Shown: positions 1-13,700 of the stretch, one piece after another | How the letters are laid out: each line of letters begins with the position of its first letter | Numbering within the stretch: position 1 is the first letter of the stretch | Origin: Acanthaster planci | Taxonomy: Eukaryota; Echinodermata; Asteroidea; Valvatida; Acanthasteridae | DNA: 64,000 nt | Direction: 5' to 3' | Assembly: GCF_001949145.1 (NCBI RefSeq) | Contig: NW_019091479.1 | Span: 186,001 to 250,000 of the forward strand | The notes under the pieces: generated by a model | What the model was told of the DNA's origin: nothing | What the model saw: only the letters and a program-made list of their open reading frames with translations | The model's database searches: none | Made by a program: the position numbers and the translations under genes

Positions 1-234
1 TGAGTCACTTTGTCGCGTTAGGTGATTTTAACAAAACCATGACTGCGTGAAAGGCCCTGGGTGATAGCTGGCAGATTTTGTTACAATACCAGCGAAACAA
101 AACTTGGAAGTGTTGTAATCACTTTTACAAATGGTTTTTAAAGAATCCCAAAGATCCTTCCAAATTTCTGCCAAATTCTGGCAATTCAACGAAAAATTTG
201 CTAAGACAAATGGCAAAAGACAAGCGACAGTTAC
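1..234 (-). other. Intron downstream of the cbEGF exon (runs off the window)
   Basis: This is the start of the intron that follows the GTAACT donor at 234-233. The following C-terminal exons lie beyond position 1. No coding signal, RNA gene or repeat was recognised. The open frame that continues from the EGF exon through the donor has no further domain features. Confidence 0.7.
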
Positions 235-357
235 CTCTGCATGTCATGCCATCGGGTGACAGCTCATAGCCAGCCTCACACTTGCAATAGTAGCTGCCAA
301 TGCTGTTACAGCATTCGCCCTGGCACCCTCCGTTGTTGTACAAACACTCATTCACAT
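235..357 (-). CDS. Internal exon encoding a calcium-binding EGF-like domain with an extra cysteine
   Basis: This 123-nt exon (41 codons) is bounded on the minus strand by a CACAG acceptor (AG at 359-358) and a GTAACT donor (GT at 234-233). It is phase 1 at both ends, the usual form for shuffled EGF exons. The peptide starts D-V-N-E-C, with the Asp codon split by the intron. It fits the cbEGF pattern in full: acidic N-terminal Ca2+ ligands, then C-x6-C-x3-C, the Asn/Asp-hydroxylation motif [12 protein letters not shown], and a last Cys in D-G-M-T-C. The family has six cysteines; this copy has seven, because the residue just after the third is also Cys. The domain should be extracellular or secreted, binding Ca2+ at its N-terminal edge. 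It joins in frame to the EGF exon at 26690-26794. The parent protein is unproven: the order resembles EGFL7/8, but fibrillin, fibulin, nephronectin or other EGF proteins are possible. Confidence 0.9.
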
Positions 358-1528
358 CTGTGGTGAAACAAGGAAAAAAGGTGGGAGGAAAACAAGACAA
401 TGAGTAACCAGATACAATCACTATCAAGTTATTGAAATGGACAACAAATACTGACTTCCTGCTCCTACAAAGATACGTTTCTTGCTGTCAGCACAAAATA
501 TAAAAGAATCAAAATGCCTAATAATAAGCACTGTCACCAAATACTTACTAAATACTGAAACCTGGCCCTCTTTCAGAGGTAACAGGGCTTACAATGTACA
601 CACTATAAGGCAAATTCTGACACCAACCACAAGTGATATTTCTGCCAACTTTGGGCCATCCAAAGGAGAGAGGCCCGTTGCCCGTCCAGTTCAAATGCAC
701 TTGCTTAATATAATTGTTAGGGAATGCTTTGATCGAATCAGATAACGAGGAGTGGAGTTCTTGTCTTCTGTGAACCATGATTGATGATTCACAAATGTTC
801 CTCCATAATAAACTTGCTCAATGGGACATTGCTGAAAGGGGTTGGACAGGATTTGTGAAAAATGGAAGGTATCAAGAATTACAATATATTCAAACACCCC
901 TCCCTTGTGAAATTCTCAGAGGTGTAGTAAAACCGCAAACCTAATCTCCAGTGAATGGCTGGAATAACATGAATTTCTTTCCCGTTGACTTCTTTCAGGA
1001 GAAAGTCCACAGTTGCCTACATTCCATTATCCACCATGTTTAGTCTGCACTATAATCACTTTGTCAACAAGATCAGTGTTGAACGTGGGCAGGCAACACC
1101 ATAGGATTAAGCATGCGGTTGGTTTCATTTCATTTTATTCTGTGGAAAAAAATTGATTGTGTGTCCTCGACGTGCAGCTGCATGGTCTAGATTAAAGTTA
1201 AAGAAGCCCTCTGTTGGTTTAATAGGCCAAGTCAATCTCCATAGGCATAGGCAGAAATCCTGGAGGGGACAGAGGACACAATGTCGAATGTCCCCTCCAT
1301 AATACTACAGGAAGTGATGGATTGAGAATTTTCCCTTTTGAGTTTTTACAAATGGAATAAGATAATAAACACCGTGTGCTTAAAAAAGTGTAAATTGATG
1401 TCCCCCCAATGATCAAGGAGAGATTCGTGCCCATCTCCATAGGGAAAGAACCACAAGGTAGCCTTTTGTACTAAAAGAAAGGTTGCCACTACAAAGCACA
1501 ACCTTCAAAATGCTTCAACATTTGCATG

Positions 1529-1707
1529 CAATACGGGCAATTCACAATAGTGCGCCTCCAAGAGTTTGCAATGCGTTGGCCAGTCACGACGCATGAAATC
1601 TGTCGACCCCTTCCAAAAAAACACTGGGTTGACAGATTTCGCGCATCGTGATTGGCCAACGCATTGAAATCTCTTAGAGGTGCACTATTGTGAAACGCCC
1701 GTATTAC
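1529..1707. mobile_element. Palindromic MITE-like element with arms of about 80 bp
   Basis: The left arm from 1529 (AATACGGGC, then TTCACAATAGTGC) matches the reverse complement of the right arm ending at 1707 over about 80 bp, with roughly ten differences. Shared blocks include CAATGCGTTGGCCA, TCACGA and GAAATCTGTC. A loop of about 16 nt (around 1610-1625) separates the arms. It has no coding capacity. The structure suits a foldback non-autonomous DNA transposon. I could not define a target-site duplication, so the exact ends and superfamily are uncertain. Confidence 0.75.
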
Positions 1708-2780
1708 ATCACCTTAACAATGCATGGGGATACTTAGCATATGGGAGTTTTGATTGACCACAGTTGAAGGCAGTCTTAAAATCCTGTCTTCTTATGAAAC
1801 AAATCATCTTTCAAATGATACATGTAGCTGCCGTTTTTCTGAAAGTGTTTCACATGATGCCTCCTGTCAATAAATAACTTTATGTGTCTCCATATTTCAA
1901 GGTCTATCCTGACCATCAAAACTAAAATTCCCCGGTAGTTTTGGAAAATTTTGCAGGATTGAGGAACGTAGAGCCCAGCCACTGTTACTTTAAACACAGG
2001 TTTGGCACCAAAGAACTTGCTGTAGGGTTCCTACGCATGAACGCTATTGTTACCTGCATATATATGCAACAAAATGTTGTGACAAAAATGGCAGCACTTG
2101 TGAAATTATTTAATCGTTTGGCTCACATCTCTGAGCTAGATTTGCATTATGCAGTGCTCCATAATTCTGAAGTTTCTGTTTGTTCTCAACCTTGTTCTGA
2201 GTAGGTACAGTGTACGTAACAGCGGCTTTTTCTCCACAGATGTATATTTTTTTTCTAAACCCCACAACTCATCATGACTGGGATGTTTTCATTTCAGCTC
2301 AAGTCCTAGCAGGTGTGGGCCATGTGAAGTGATCGTTAAGTCAACACTTGACATGATCTTGGACTTTACTGTGGACATAAAGGATTTCAGAGAGGAGGGG
2401 GGAGGGGAGACCGGTGGGCAGATACTGTCAGGAATAATGCTGGGGAGGGGATTTTGGAGTTCGCCCACTTCGGAGGGATTTCCAAAATAAATAAGGGGAT
2501 GCAGATGAAAGGATCTTCCATGGCAGGACAGTGTTTGAGGGGAGGGCTGGTGGATTAAGGTAAGTAGAGATTTAGTCCTAGTTTGATCATACAACATGAA
2601 ATGCACATAGATTTAGTCTGTGGCTGGGGCTATGTGATCTACTGTGTACTGCATCTGCCCCCCTCCCCCCAAAAAAATCTCAAGTTCTGTTTGAATAAAG
2701 CTTCAAGGCAACTCAGGCAGTAATCTCCCAGCACATTCTCAGGAGTTTGCGTGCTCAAGTAAATGCAAATGTATTCAAGT

Positions 2781-3023
2781 CCTGGCTCAATTTCAAGCGA
2801 AAAATCGCCGCTTACCGTAGCAGAAAATTCTGTGCTTATGGCGAACACATTTCATGGGTTAGCAAGGAATTTGGGCTTGTGTGCGCACATGCGTACATCC
2901 CGCAACTAAGGATTCTGTACTTGAAAGGTTAGTGCAGAAATTTTCTGCTTACACAGTTAGTGCAGAATGGAGATCGTAAGCGCGGAATTTTGCAGTAAGC
3001 AGCACCATGAAATTGGGCCCTGG
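2781..3023. mobile_element. MITE-like element with GGGCCCAATTTC-type inverted ends
   Basis: The left end CCTGGCTCAATTTCAAGC and the right end, read in reverse complement as CCAGGGCCCAATTTCATGG, are imperfect inverted repeats. Inside them are repeated GCTTAC and GCAGAAAATT motifs in both orientations, for example near 2819-2830 and 2936-2953. At about 243 bp with no frame of its own, it fits a non-autonomous DNA element. The minus-strand frame at 2929-3264 partly derives from its right half and should not be called a gene. Confidence 0.6.
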
Positions 3024-6000
3024 ACACCAGCTGGCTGATAAGGACTTCCAGTTGGTGTGGATATAACATCCATAGCCTCCACACATTGTCAACTCCCAAG
3101 GAATTCTCAAACCTTTCTTTATGCAGAAAAGCTAATGCATTAATTGGAAATAAATCCCGGTGTGTAAAGCCATTAGGAATAAATTCTGCTACATCCTTAT
3201 GTTTAAGTCTAACAACCAGCTCTAGCCTTACTTGCAGCAAAGCAGAAACAAGGAACCTTTTCATCTGAAAGCTCTAGACACCAGGGATCAGAAATTTCCA
3301 TCCTGAGAGTTTTATCTAGGGGGACCATGAGCCTGAATCCCCACCCCACTCAGCTCAAGCACACCCCAGGGATATCGCTTCAGAGCCACAGCAAGAGGAT
3401 TCCGGGAAAACAAAACCTGGCTCTGACAAGGGTGAATGAAGTTCCATGTGCACACCATTTCCTCAAAACTACATTACTACATGTAAGTAGGGAAAACTCA
3501 TGGGTTTCTCCCTGAAATCCCAATCTGTTTTGCTAACAGGTGGAAAACTCTTGAGTATAGCCAGCTCCCTCAGTGGTAGGCAAAGAAAGATATGACAGAA
3601 ACTAAAACCTCACTGCACCCATAGAAAGATGGTAATTATTGCACATAAATGTAGATTTGTGCAGATTCAGGTGGAAGCCCACAAAGTTGAACCAGTGTAG
3701 AGGGCAGAGTTGTCAAACAGCACTTCATGAAACAAGTCCACTGCATCCTTGAACAAAGGAGACAGGGAGGCCAATGGGGCTATATCCTCCCCCAAAAAGA
3801 AGCCTCTTTTTTAATGAAAGGCAATTTCTTTGGTCTCACAAAGGCCATAAACCCTAACCTCTTAGGGTGTTAGGGTCAAGGGTTACATGAAGAATGTCAA
3901 ATTCCCCTCCCCCACCCTGTAAAACATGTTTAGCCACCCCCAATATTCAGTGCTGGATATATCCTTGTCCTCAAGAGGTAAATTTGTAAACAGAAGAATT
4001 CAATGACCTTGATTTTTTTTTCTTCTGAATTTGACTAATGGGAACTCAAAACAATAAACCATTTTGTAGCATTTGAATTACATTCAAATTTCGAACAGCT
4101 TAGAGATAAAGTGGCTGCCCAAATTTTGTCAAAGGAACTTTGTGCTTTTTTATTCACAAAGTCAGGGTCAGTCCTTTGAACACAAGGTATTTCCTTACCA
4201 TGGATTCTGTCCATGAACAATTTGTCAAAGTTGTCGAAAAAAAAATTTAGAAAGTGAAAGAGAAAGTGAGGTCATGTCTGTTTGAATACTAGGCATGACA
4301 TGTTACTTCAAATTTCACAACGGGAATTTCTGGGGACAAGTCCAACAAGGCCACAAATCTGATGGTAAGCTTGAAAGCAACGCAACACACCCCCAACCCA
4401 AAACAAACAAGTTTATAGTTCAATGTTTTTACAACAAGATCCAGAAAGTACATGTATTTGAAAAGCAAAGAAGAAAAATCCATTAGCTGTTGTGGGATTT
4501 TGAACAAAGCATTAGCATAAACAGTTGCAAAATAACAGGAATTGTTTCAGCGTAGTGAAACTTAATCATTCAACTGCACTTCCTTGAAAAACAATGGAAA
4601 TTACGTGGTGTTTTTGAGTTTTTTAGAAATTCTAAATCACATGTTGATTTGGTTTTGGATGCCATGATCAAGGTTCAGAGTTATCTCCACTGCTAAAGTT
4701 CAATTCAACTTTTTTTGAACAAGTTGGCCTGCACGTCTACAATCTTACCTTCAGCTCACAGTTTCATACACCATACAAAAAAAAAACACTGCCAAAATTG
4801 TTATTTCTTACAAGGACTAGTCTAACAAACCACTCTATTTTGACCAATATAATTTTCCCAGCTTTCACTGGATTTAAGTGTCAAAATCTCTTTCCTGAAA
4901 TAAGGTCATGATTTCCAATCTTACTTCTTTGAATACTTGTAAGCCTCAGATTTCCGTAAGCTTACTTTGTCAGCACACTCACTGATAATCTGACTTGTAA
5001 GTTTCTGTTGACATAAAAATTGGCTTTACTACGAACTGTGTTTGCTCAGAATTAGTTCCTGCATATCAATAGAGTCAACAAGAAAGGAACCAAAATTAGG
5101 GAGTCATCTACGCCAGGGAATACCACGTTCCATTATGGAAAGACACCCCAATTCAAACACTAACATTCTGAAGATAGATAATTACAGATATCCTAGTGGT
5201 GCTTGTCTGTTTTGACATTAGAGAGAGCAGCCAAACATTCACTGAGAGAAATACTCCTATCAAAAGAAGATGTGACAGAACTATGCCACACCAAGACAAT
5301 CCCCGGCTTTGAATCGGACCCAAATCATTCAAACTTGCCAGAAATGAGTAGGCCTCCATGATTAACACTTTGCCACTCCGGGCCAGGAAATCTTTGCCAA
5401 GATTGCTCCAACAGGACAGACAAAGGACAAACATTTGACGAGGAATTTGTGTACAAGGGAACAAATAAATAACTTTGCGACTTCAAGAAGGGCTACGGAA
5501 ATGATGAATAAAGGGGTTTACTGCTTTGTGAAATCGTCTGAGTTATGTTACTCCGCAGGGAGAATGAATGCAAGTGTCACAACAGAGGGTGGAAATTGCC
5601 TTTCATCAATAGGAATGCTAAATGAGCATGTAAACTCATGAATGACCGACCCCCAGGAGGGCGGTGACGAGCCCCCCCCAGGTCACATGGAACCTTTTTT
5701 CAGTTAATGTTCCCAACTTAGTAATTGTATACATCCGCCATAACAGTATGGAACTTTGCCTCAAAGACTTATCTCTCTCTGGTGTTGATTTACATGTACC
5801 CCTACACGCACTTGTCCACGAGGCAGCAAACTGCTTGCAATGAAGACCGAAACACTTGACTCAGACAGATTCCTAATCTGGAGCATACAGTTCTGGAACT
5901 AGAGCCAAAATTTCAAAGGTTTTTTTGACTATTCTGAGAGGTTGGGAAATTTAAGATGGATTACGGAGTGAGAGACTTTCAAAAGGGGGCCGTGAAACAA

Positions 6001-9000
6001 AACTGTCAAAAAGTGGCAGGGGCAAATTACTTTCCAGCATCCCAGTACTTGCTCCAATGCCTTACAGGGTTTGGAACTTTTAGAACATACATGTAGCACA
6101 TATCGGCAAATATTGGCATTTTTCTGGATTTAATAGTCCAGCAAATGTGATGACAGAAGAAATTAAGTTGGCCTACTGCATGTACTTAAAAATACCACAA
6201 AATGTGGGTTCTTGGATAAGATGATTTAGGGTGGGGTGGAATGCCTTCCAAAACAAAAACAAGACAACATCAATCAGCGGGAAAGTATCAATTTGGCTGT
6301 TTACTGCTAGCTCGATTCCTACGGGTGCCAAGTGATAATGCTCTCATTCCTGTCAAGAGAGTTGTCCCTTCCTTTTTTTTTACACATGAGAGGGGGGAAA
6401 AGGCCCATCAAAAAAATTCCTCCAGTCTTTCGTGCGACACTTGCCCAAGGATTGAAAATGAATCAAAGGAAGCATTTTTTTTTCCGGAGAGAGTGTTCAG
6501 CTCAAACTATTGTGTCCCAGTAAACACCAACTTGGTGATTATAAGTCACTCAGGGCCCCGTCGCACGTAAACATATTAACTTGGCTTCCTTTGTGCTGTG
6601 CTAATGTTAGCAATGATGACACAGCAGCCTTCTAGCAATTACACCAGGACTACTGGACACTTCTTGAAAACACCACCCACTGTTTTCTTTTCAAGTTTGG
6701 CCACCGTCCATTTTCTTCGAATTACATACCCGCCTATAAGTCTCTGTTACGCTTTGAGATATATCACTTCCTGTCTAATTAAATGGGAACCCTTGTCTAG
6801 GGGCAAACCTTGGTGGTTGACTGCATTTCTTCAGAAAGTGCTCAACACAATTATGGTGGGGTTCTTCGACTACAATTCTTCACCGTTCAACGCCCCCAAG
6901 TTCCATAATCTTACACCATCAGAGGCCAATGTCCCTGATTCCATGACTCGTTACTTCTGGGGCACAAAACAAAATCCTTCACTGTGTCTGCCTAATGGCC
7001 GATTGTTCACCTTTTTCTGCCTTGTAATGCAAACTATAATATTCAGGAATTTGCTCGGATGTAAAAGGATCCACCAGGCTCCGTGACCACAATGGAAAGT
7101 TGCTGATTTGGGTGAAGGGAAAGCAGCTTTAATTTCCAAAGCTCAGCTTTCATTCTATTTAACTCGACAGTCCATTTGGACGGATATAATTGGGTATTAG
7201 CCATACATTGTAGGTGTTAACTTACATAACAATTTCATGGCAGCCCTTACTGAGTTACTTCCATCAGTAAGGTGAACACTTGTACGCATATAACGTGAGC
7301 AAAGTAGGCGACTGATCCATCAGTCAAAACACCCGGGAAAGAACACCCAGTTCAACTCATACCTCTGTGTGGCACTGTGTGGCCGAGTTGTGACAGTAAG
7401 TTATTTAGGACGCAATGCGTAGTTTAAGCATGTACATGTATCTAACTAATTTTCGACAGAATGTGTACAAAAAGTACCATTACGTTTTCTTGAGAGAAAA
7501 TGAAGGAACAGCTCAGGATTTTTATACTCGTGGCATTTTCATGCAGTCAGTCTAGATCCTCGTCCAGGATTTCTTAACCAGTGGAGGAAGAGGATAGATG
7601 TCTACATGGGGAGGGGGGTCGAAAAGATTAATAGAAAAACATTCCTTCCCACACAACAAACACAACAGTCTTGCTTTGATGTTTGTACATTACACCAATA
7701 AAATTACAACTGCTACCTTCAAACTGGTACTTTGACTTTGTCCCAGACATCCTTGCTTTAATTACACAGAAGTCCTTCCAGAAGGGCCTAATGCTCCAGT
7801 CTACTTGCTCCAGCCTACAGTAAATGAGTCATCCTGCTGACCTCACCAATGACAGCCTGTCTACAATATTTAGGAACCCACTAACCTTCATTTATGTGTC
7901 ATCCTGGGGGAACAGATACACCCCTATAGTGCCCTGTTTCAGTTAAGAAGGCAAGGCCTGTCCGCCTGTAATATGCCTGTCTGCTCAGACAAAAGATTAG
8001 CACCCAGCCAGGGACTACTCCGCAATCCCATCCCCAGCCTTCAAATCCTACAAGTCTTTCTTTATAATACCCGGGGTGACTCATCATCAGCAATGCCTCG
8101 ACGACAAGTGAAAGACTACTGGTCATCTCAACACACTCAGAATTTCTTACCACCTTCTTCTCACGGAGGCAAACCCTTTCTGCCACACTGAAAGCCAGAG
8201 AAAAAGAGATCCATGGTGACCAGAGACTGTCATTTTTGCTGACAATGAATCACTTACTTCTCCTTGACCGGTTCTGAAATGCTTAGAGACTTTCCGTCTC
8301 CACCAAAGACAACCACATGTTGATGAATATTAACAAAGTAAGGTTGCACTTTACACAGTGCCTGGCTTTCATCCAAGCCACCTAATTCCTTTCAAAAAGA
8401 AGACATGTTTATGAAGAACCCGTTATTTTTCAAGTGCAAACATAAAATGCAGAGGACACGCTCCGATGAATATGCCATCATGTCTCAGCAGCTAATCTCA
8501 TGAAGACAAAGTCAAAGTGACTTTTGGAAAGACGACATTTTCAAATCACGATTTCCTGAACTATTTCTGTACAATATCGACAATAAAAAAGCAGCCCGCA
8601 TGCCATACATTTTTTCATTCGATGTGTTTGTGTGTTGCAAGCATGTAGAACTCAATCTGGATCATTGGTTAAAGAAAACCCCTCTGAGAAAATCCAAGCT
8701 TAAAGAAATAATCAGAAGTTGCAGTGGTGGTGGGGGGGGGAATTGACACTCGGCAGAGAGTTTTAAGGTTGGAGGCAAACTCATTACAATTGCACCATTT
8801 CTGTTGAAATCACACAGTTTGTGTTTGGAACGTCAACAAAGTTCCCACTTGCTATTGAAGCCACGTCAACATGGGATGCCCGGCGGTCAGTGATGAAACA
8901 TTGCTCCAGAACGGAAATCGAGCAGAAATGTTGACAAGAAGCCAAAGAACACAAGCTAGGACCGGAGGGGGTCTGGAGGGGGTTGCACAAAGTCTCCCCC

Positions 9001-9601
9001 CCCCATATCCACTCACGGCCTTGACGCTTTGCCGTCACCACCACCGCAATCTCTGATCCTGACGTCCACAGAGGGTTTACGGGTCAGGGGAGGTTAGCCT
9101 GTGGTGCCAAGAAGTACATTCAGCAAACTCCAAATTACAAGAAAGTTGACTTGGGGTGAAGCCAGTTCAAATATCTCTTTTTAAATGAAAGATGTCAGGC
9201 TCAGTTCAACTCGTACCAATCCTATAACACTAAGAATTCCTCCACAAGACTGCCAAAAAACAAAAATCACAAATGTTGAGAGAGACAGTTCTGGATGTTG
9301 TTTTCTCAAAAGGCGGTACATCTAACATTTCATTTTTGTTTCAATCACATACAAAAACCCTTACTTTCAATTCCAAGCTCCTATAGGAAACTTCAAAACA
9401 GGTTTTCATAGAGAGTGTGGCTGAAATGTTGAAGTCAACAAATCTATGTCCACTGACTGATGGTTTTATGTGATGAAAACGGAATTTGTAAGAGAATGAT
9501 TTTCCAGTCAAAACTATTCTCCGAAGACAAAAAAAATGCTTTGGTGTGTAGACAAATTTGGGATTTTTTCAGTCAAGCAACAACTCCAAAAAACATTAGC
9601 T

Positions 9602-9690
9602 GGACAGACAGGGTACATGCAACACCAAAGGACAGACAGGGTACCTGCAACACCAGAGGGCAGACAGGGTACATGTACGTGCAACACCAG
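9602..9690. repeat. Three-copy tandem repeat, unit about 28-33 bp
   Basis: Three successive units share GACAGACAGGGTAC followed by TGCAACACCA. The third unit has GGCAGACAGGG and a short TGTACG expansion. The array lies in the large intron. It makes overlapping plus-strand frames look repetitive, but there is no sign of coding use. Confidence 0.8.
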
Positions 9691-10614
9691 AAACTCCCAT
9701 CCATGCAGGAATCTGGAGTAGGCAGTGAAATCTCCATTTCTTTCAAGGAGCCTACATTCGGAATGCAAAGGCCCAGATTTCAGAACACAACCAAAACCCT
9801 GGATCCCTTTAGGACAAGCTCCCGAGTGGAATACCCTCATCTTTGCCAAGGGGGGGGGGGAATGGACTTGAACCTTGCTTGATCCATTGTCACATTAATG
9901 AGTGGCAGCTATCAGGCCCAATGTGGTCTGTTTATTGTTCAGCCTTGGTGGCCGACAGCGAATTGAACTCCGCAAAGCGAGTCAAAATCACATTTTAAAA
10001 TTCCCCTAGGCGTTTTGCCTGAAATCGGTAAAAGCACGCAAGGGCATCCCCCAAGCCACCTCCTAGTGTTTGAACTTGAATGCATGATCACTATTCAGCT
10101 GGGACTGTCAGTGTATGCTTGATAAATGGTTGACAAGATTTAAAGAAGTCTTGTCAAGGACTACTAAGTTTACTAAAATGGAAGGAAGTTTTGGCTATAA
10201 GGGAGCTGAGAAAAGACCTTGGTTATCAAACATTGAGAAACATGGCTTCCTCCAACAGTAAAGTGTTTCACAAGTGTCATTTCCCCAAAATAAATGCAAC
10301 AGTCGGTTCAGTACACGGACTACTGATGTGATGAGTGCTATACTGAAAATCGGCTTTATTTTTTGGTTTGTTGATGTTTGATACCTACACTGTCGCGTGA
10401 CTTAGCAGGCACAATTGGTCTATTGTTGACTGAATTGGTCCGACATTTATGAAAGCCAAATTACATGGCTAACCACTTTTTTGGTTAAATTTTCTTTTTA
10501 TAACAACTGCTCAGATTGACAATGCCTGGCAAGGAGCAGAATTGCAAAAAAATACAGTGTGCATGACCAGCTTTCCACAGAATGCTCACAGAAAGCTTTA
10601 AAGTGAAGGGTAAG

Positions 10615-10767
10615 GGGCCTATTAGTTTCACAAAGATTGAGATCTCGATCACTGAACCTAATGCTGCTTTGGAGCCTTGAAGCCATCCATCTGGTGAGTT
10701 CTGGCGTCAGTGAACCAACGAGGGATTACTGATTGAGATTCTGGATCTGTGTGAAACAAACAAGCCC
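10615..10767. mobile_element. MITE family copy 1 (GTTTCAC / GTGAAAC termini)
   Basis: The left side GGGCCTATTAGTTTCAC leads to GAGATCTCGATCACTGA. The right side has GATTCTGGATCTG, then GTGTGAAACAAACAAGCCC, forming inverted ends. The central core GTGAGTTCTGGCGTCAGTG then AACCAACG is shared with the copies near 17.5 and 57 kb. There is no coding capacity. It is one of the better-preserved copies. Confidence 0.7.
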
Positions 10768-13700
10768 TAGTTGTAAAAAGGAATACTTCACACAGCTTAA
10801 TTATGCTTTCCATCAGAGTGTCAAGTTGAATTTCTGGATACAGATGATACAGAATTTCATTTGACATGCCATCTTTTTTTCCCGCAGTTGGAACTTCCTC
10901 AGTCCTGAATACCAAATTCCTAGAAAAGTTAGGTCAGCAATAACAAAGCAATAACAATTTGCTGACAATAATTTAAATAAACATGGGCTGTGTAAGTGCT
11001 ATTCGTCTTCTTGCGGTTTTTAAAATGAGTAGCGGTTTTGTGAATGATTACACAATCCTGGGAACATACAAAGTAGAACTGAAAAAAAGAAGAAGAAAGA
11101 AACCTGGGTGACAGGGATATGAGCTAACCCACAACCTCAACAAATAAACATTATTTTTTCCTGTCAAATCATGCTTTCAACATTCCCTACACGTATGACA
11201 GTGTCAAGAGCATGCGATCACCACCTGTTTATACCACTTGTTGTCTTTCTCCAGGGTAAGAAACATCACACATCTTGCGGTAACCCTCAGCACATTTCAC
11301 TGGTTTTTTTCCCCAGTGCCTCGGTTTTTGTTCAAACGTGTTTATTGATCTTGACCCAACTGTGGTACACTGTTTCTACCGACTTGTACCAGTTACGACA
11401 CATGCAGGTACGGTGAATGCTGCAGAACCCGCAGACACTAAAAAACCCTGCCCCACGCATTTATTTATCCAGCAATTAATGTTTTCATTTCTTGGGGGGG
11501 TAGGCACTTAAATGGACATTGACGCAAAGCATAAACTTATCAACAACAAATTAATATGTAACTTGAAATGTCCCCCGCCAACCCAGCAAATTTAGTTTGG
11601 AAATGTTAAGAGTGACGACAATTTACATTCCAAAGTCATGACAATTTGTAACACCCAAATTTTGACATTTCTGTTTTCAATCATCAACATGTGATATCTG
11701 TGTTCTGAATCTTGACACAGGACACAGTGCATGTATTTTTTTTCCTCAACTTTTGTCACAATTCAAAGGTTGTTGAGACCTTGTTCTCTATTGATTACAC
11801 AAACAAAATAACAGTGAATTTTTTTTGTGCTTTTGAAAATGACTGAACCTGACAATTCTGGGAAAAACTTTCTGCGTCATTGATCCCTTGAAATCCTTCA
11901 TACATACTGCACCTGAAAGAGGCTTGGATGGGAATGCCTAAATTCAATATTGACCAAAAATATGCAATCCTACACTGCTAGTACCCCCAAGCTGTTGATA
12001 TGCCTTGCATAAAAGTAGACAGAAAAAAACCCAACTAACAGGTCATCTGACTCTAAAATAACAGGTCTTGGTAGTGTGGTCGCAGCTTCAGATCTGAAGT
12101 GCTTACAGCCGGTTCTTGCGGCCATTGCTGGCAAATATTTTGCCCTGAGGACATGACGTGTTTTCTTGCAAACCCATCAGGGCATATTTTCATGCCAAAT
12201 TAGGCTCTGGTTAAACAGGGGGAAAAAATGATACAGCTTCAGGAAAACGAAGGTTGTTTGTAGTCACTGTCACAAAACAAAAAGACCATCTGGTCTTATT
12301 TTTACTGCTTACATTTTGAGAAAAAGCATGAATAAAGAAGAGGGTCATTCTATAAATTCAGGGTCCAAAAGTGTGACATTTTTGTGCGACACCTGACCTG
12401 TGTATTTGACATGGATATACAATTGAAACTGATTTCAAACTATTACTATTTGTTTTAGCAGGTAAATTACATTAATTCATCACTCTTGAAAATTAGAAAA
12501 TGTGTTCTGAACCTACAAAATAGTATGTCAGATGTGACAGGGGCACGAAAAAATTGGATTAAGCAAACAATATACTTAGAGAGTCAGAAAAGGCATTAAA
12601 GGAAATGAAATTGTTTAAGTTGTCACAAGTGTCAAAATCGCATAACCCCCTATACTGCAACACCCTCATCAAAAATAATGAAGTTTTTCATTTTAAGTTC
12701 TTGGGTTGGTATGCCACCCCGATATTAAATCATCCTTCGACAGAAAATATGCAGAAGAGAGGAATGACTCATGCAAAGTTCTCATTTAATCTGGTGTATT
12801 ATGTGACATACATGTATAAGTCATCAGAGCTTTTGCACAAGGTCTTTATCTGCTCCTACAGATAAAAAGACTCAAAACATGGCTTAAAATGTGACCTTTG
12901 AATCTGTGTTCTTTTCAGACTAGTGGGAAAAAAATTGCTGAAATGTTGTCCTCCTGTCTCTAAGATTGTAATCTCGTTCCTGGCTCCCAATTTCCTTCCA
13001 ATATTTTGCGGATGAAATGTACAAGTAGAACTGACAAGGGGAAACTATTTTCTGCCCGGAGGTAGTGACTTATTCAATATTTCCTTGACTCTGGTCTGGC
13101 ACAGTTGGGACAAGGATGGGATGGGGTGTTGGGATTGAGGTGGGCTGTAGTGATCTCGAAGAGTGACGCTCATTTCCTATGGGACCAGGCTCTGAACAGC
13201 CATCTCCCTCCAAGACCTACTGACTCTTTGATCCTCAGGGACCTCTCTGGATCGATTGCCACCTGGCTTATCCCCTCTCTTGAGCGCCAAGAGGAAATGC
13301 CAACCTCCTTTTCTTTTATTTACCCAACTCTCTGGGACACCGACCAGGAAAATAAAAAGATACAAGACTTCTAAACTGGCCTTGTGTATCTGTTTGGAGA
13401 AAGCTTTGCGTGGTCACTTCAGATGGCTATGTTCACAAGTTGAAGGGGTGAAAATACGCATGTACATGTACTGGTAGATGTCCAGGTGTGTCTATGGCGT
13501 ACAACGCATGGATACTTGAGTACCGAGTCAGAGTGTTTTCTGAGCGGTCAGCAGTCAAGAGATAGGAGGGACAATGGGTGTTATGACATGAAACATTTGA
13601 GGCATTGATAGCATCCTGAGTTGTTTTTTTTTTTTAAGGGTGAAGATTCTTCTTCTGCCTTAGAAGCTTCACACCTGCGCCTTTTTTTTTCAATGTGAGT

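Noticed and set aside
548-897. Two overlapping minus-strand frames with protein-like composition (for example Y-Y-G-G-T-F-V-N-H-Q-S-W-F)
   Set aside because: They are in different frames, have no recognised domain, and offer no phase-1 splice path compatible with the EGF exons.
2929-3264. 111-codon minus-strand frame
   Set aside because: About its C-terminal quarter is the MITE at 2781-3023; the rest has no domain.
6598-7086. 162-codon plus-strand frame
   Set aside because: No domain, signal peptide or splice context; a length expected by chance in 64 kb.
9850-9860. Poly-G run, with others near 8730, 33430 and 50340, as possible G-quadruplexes
   Set aside because: Single homopolymer runs without four spaced G-tracts; ordinary low-complexity sequence.
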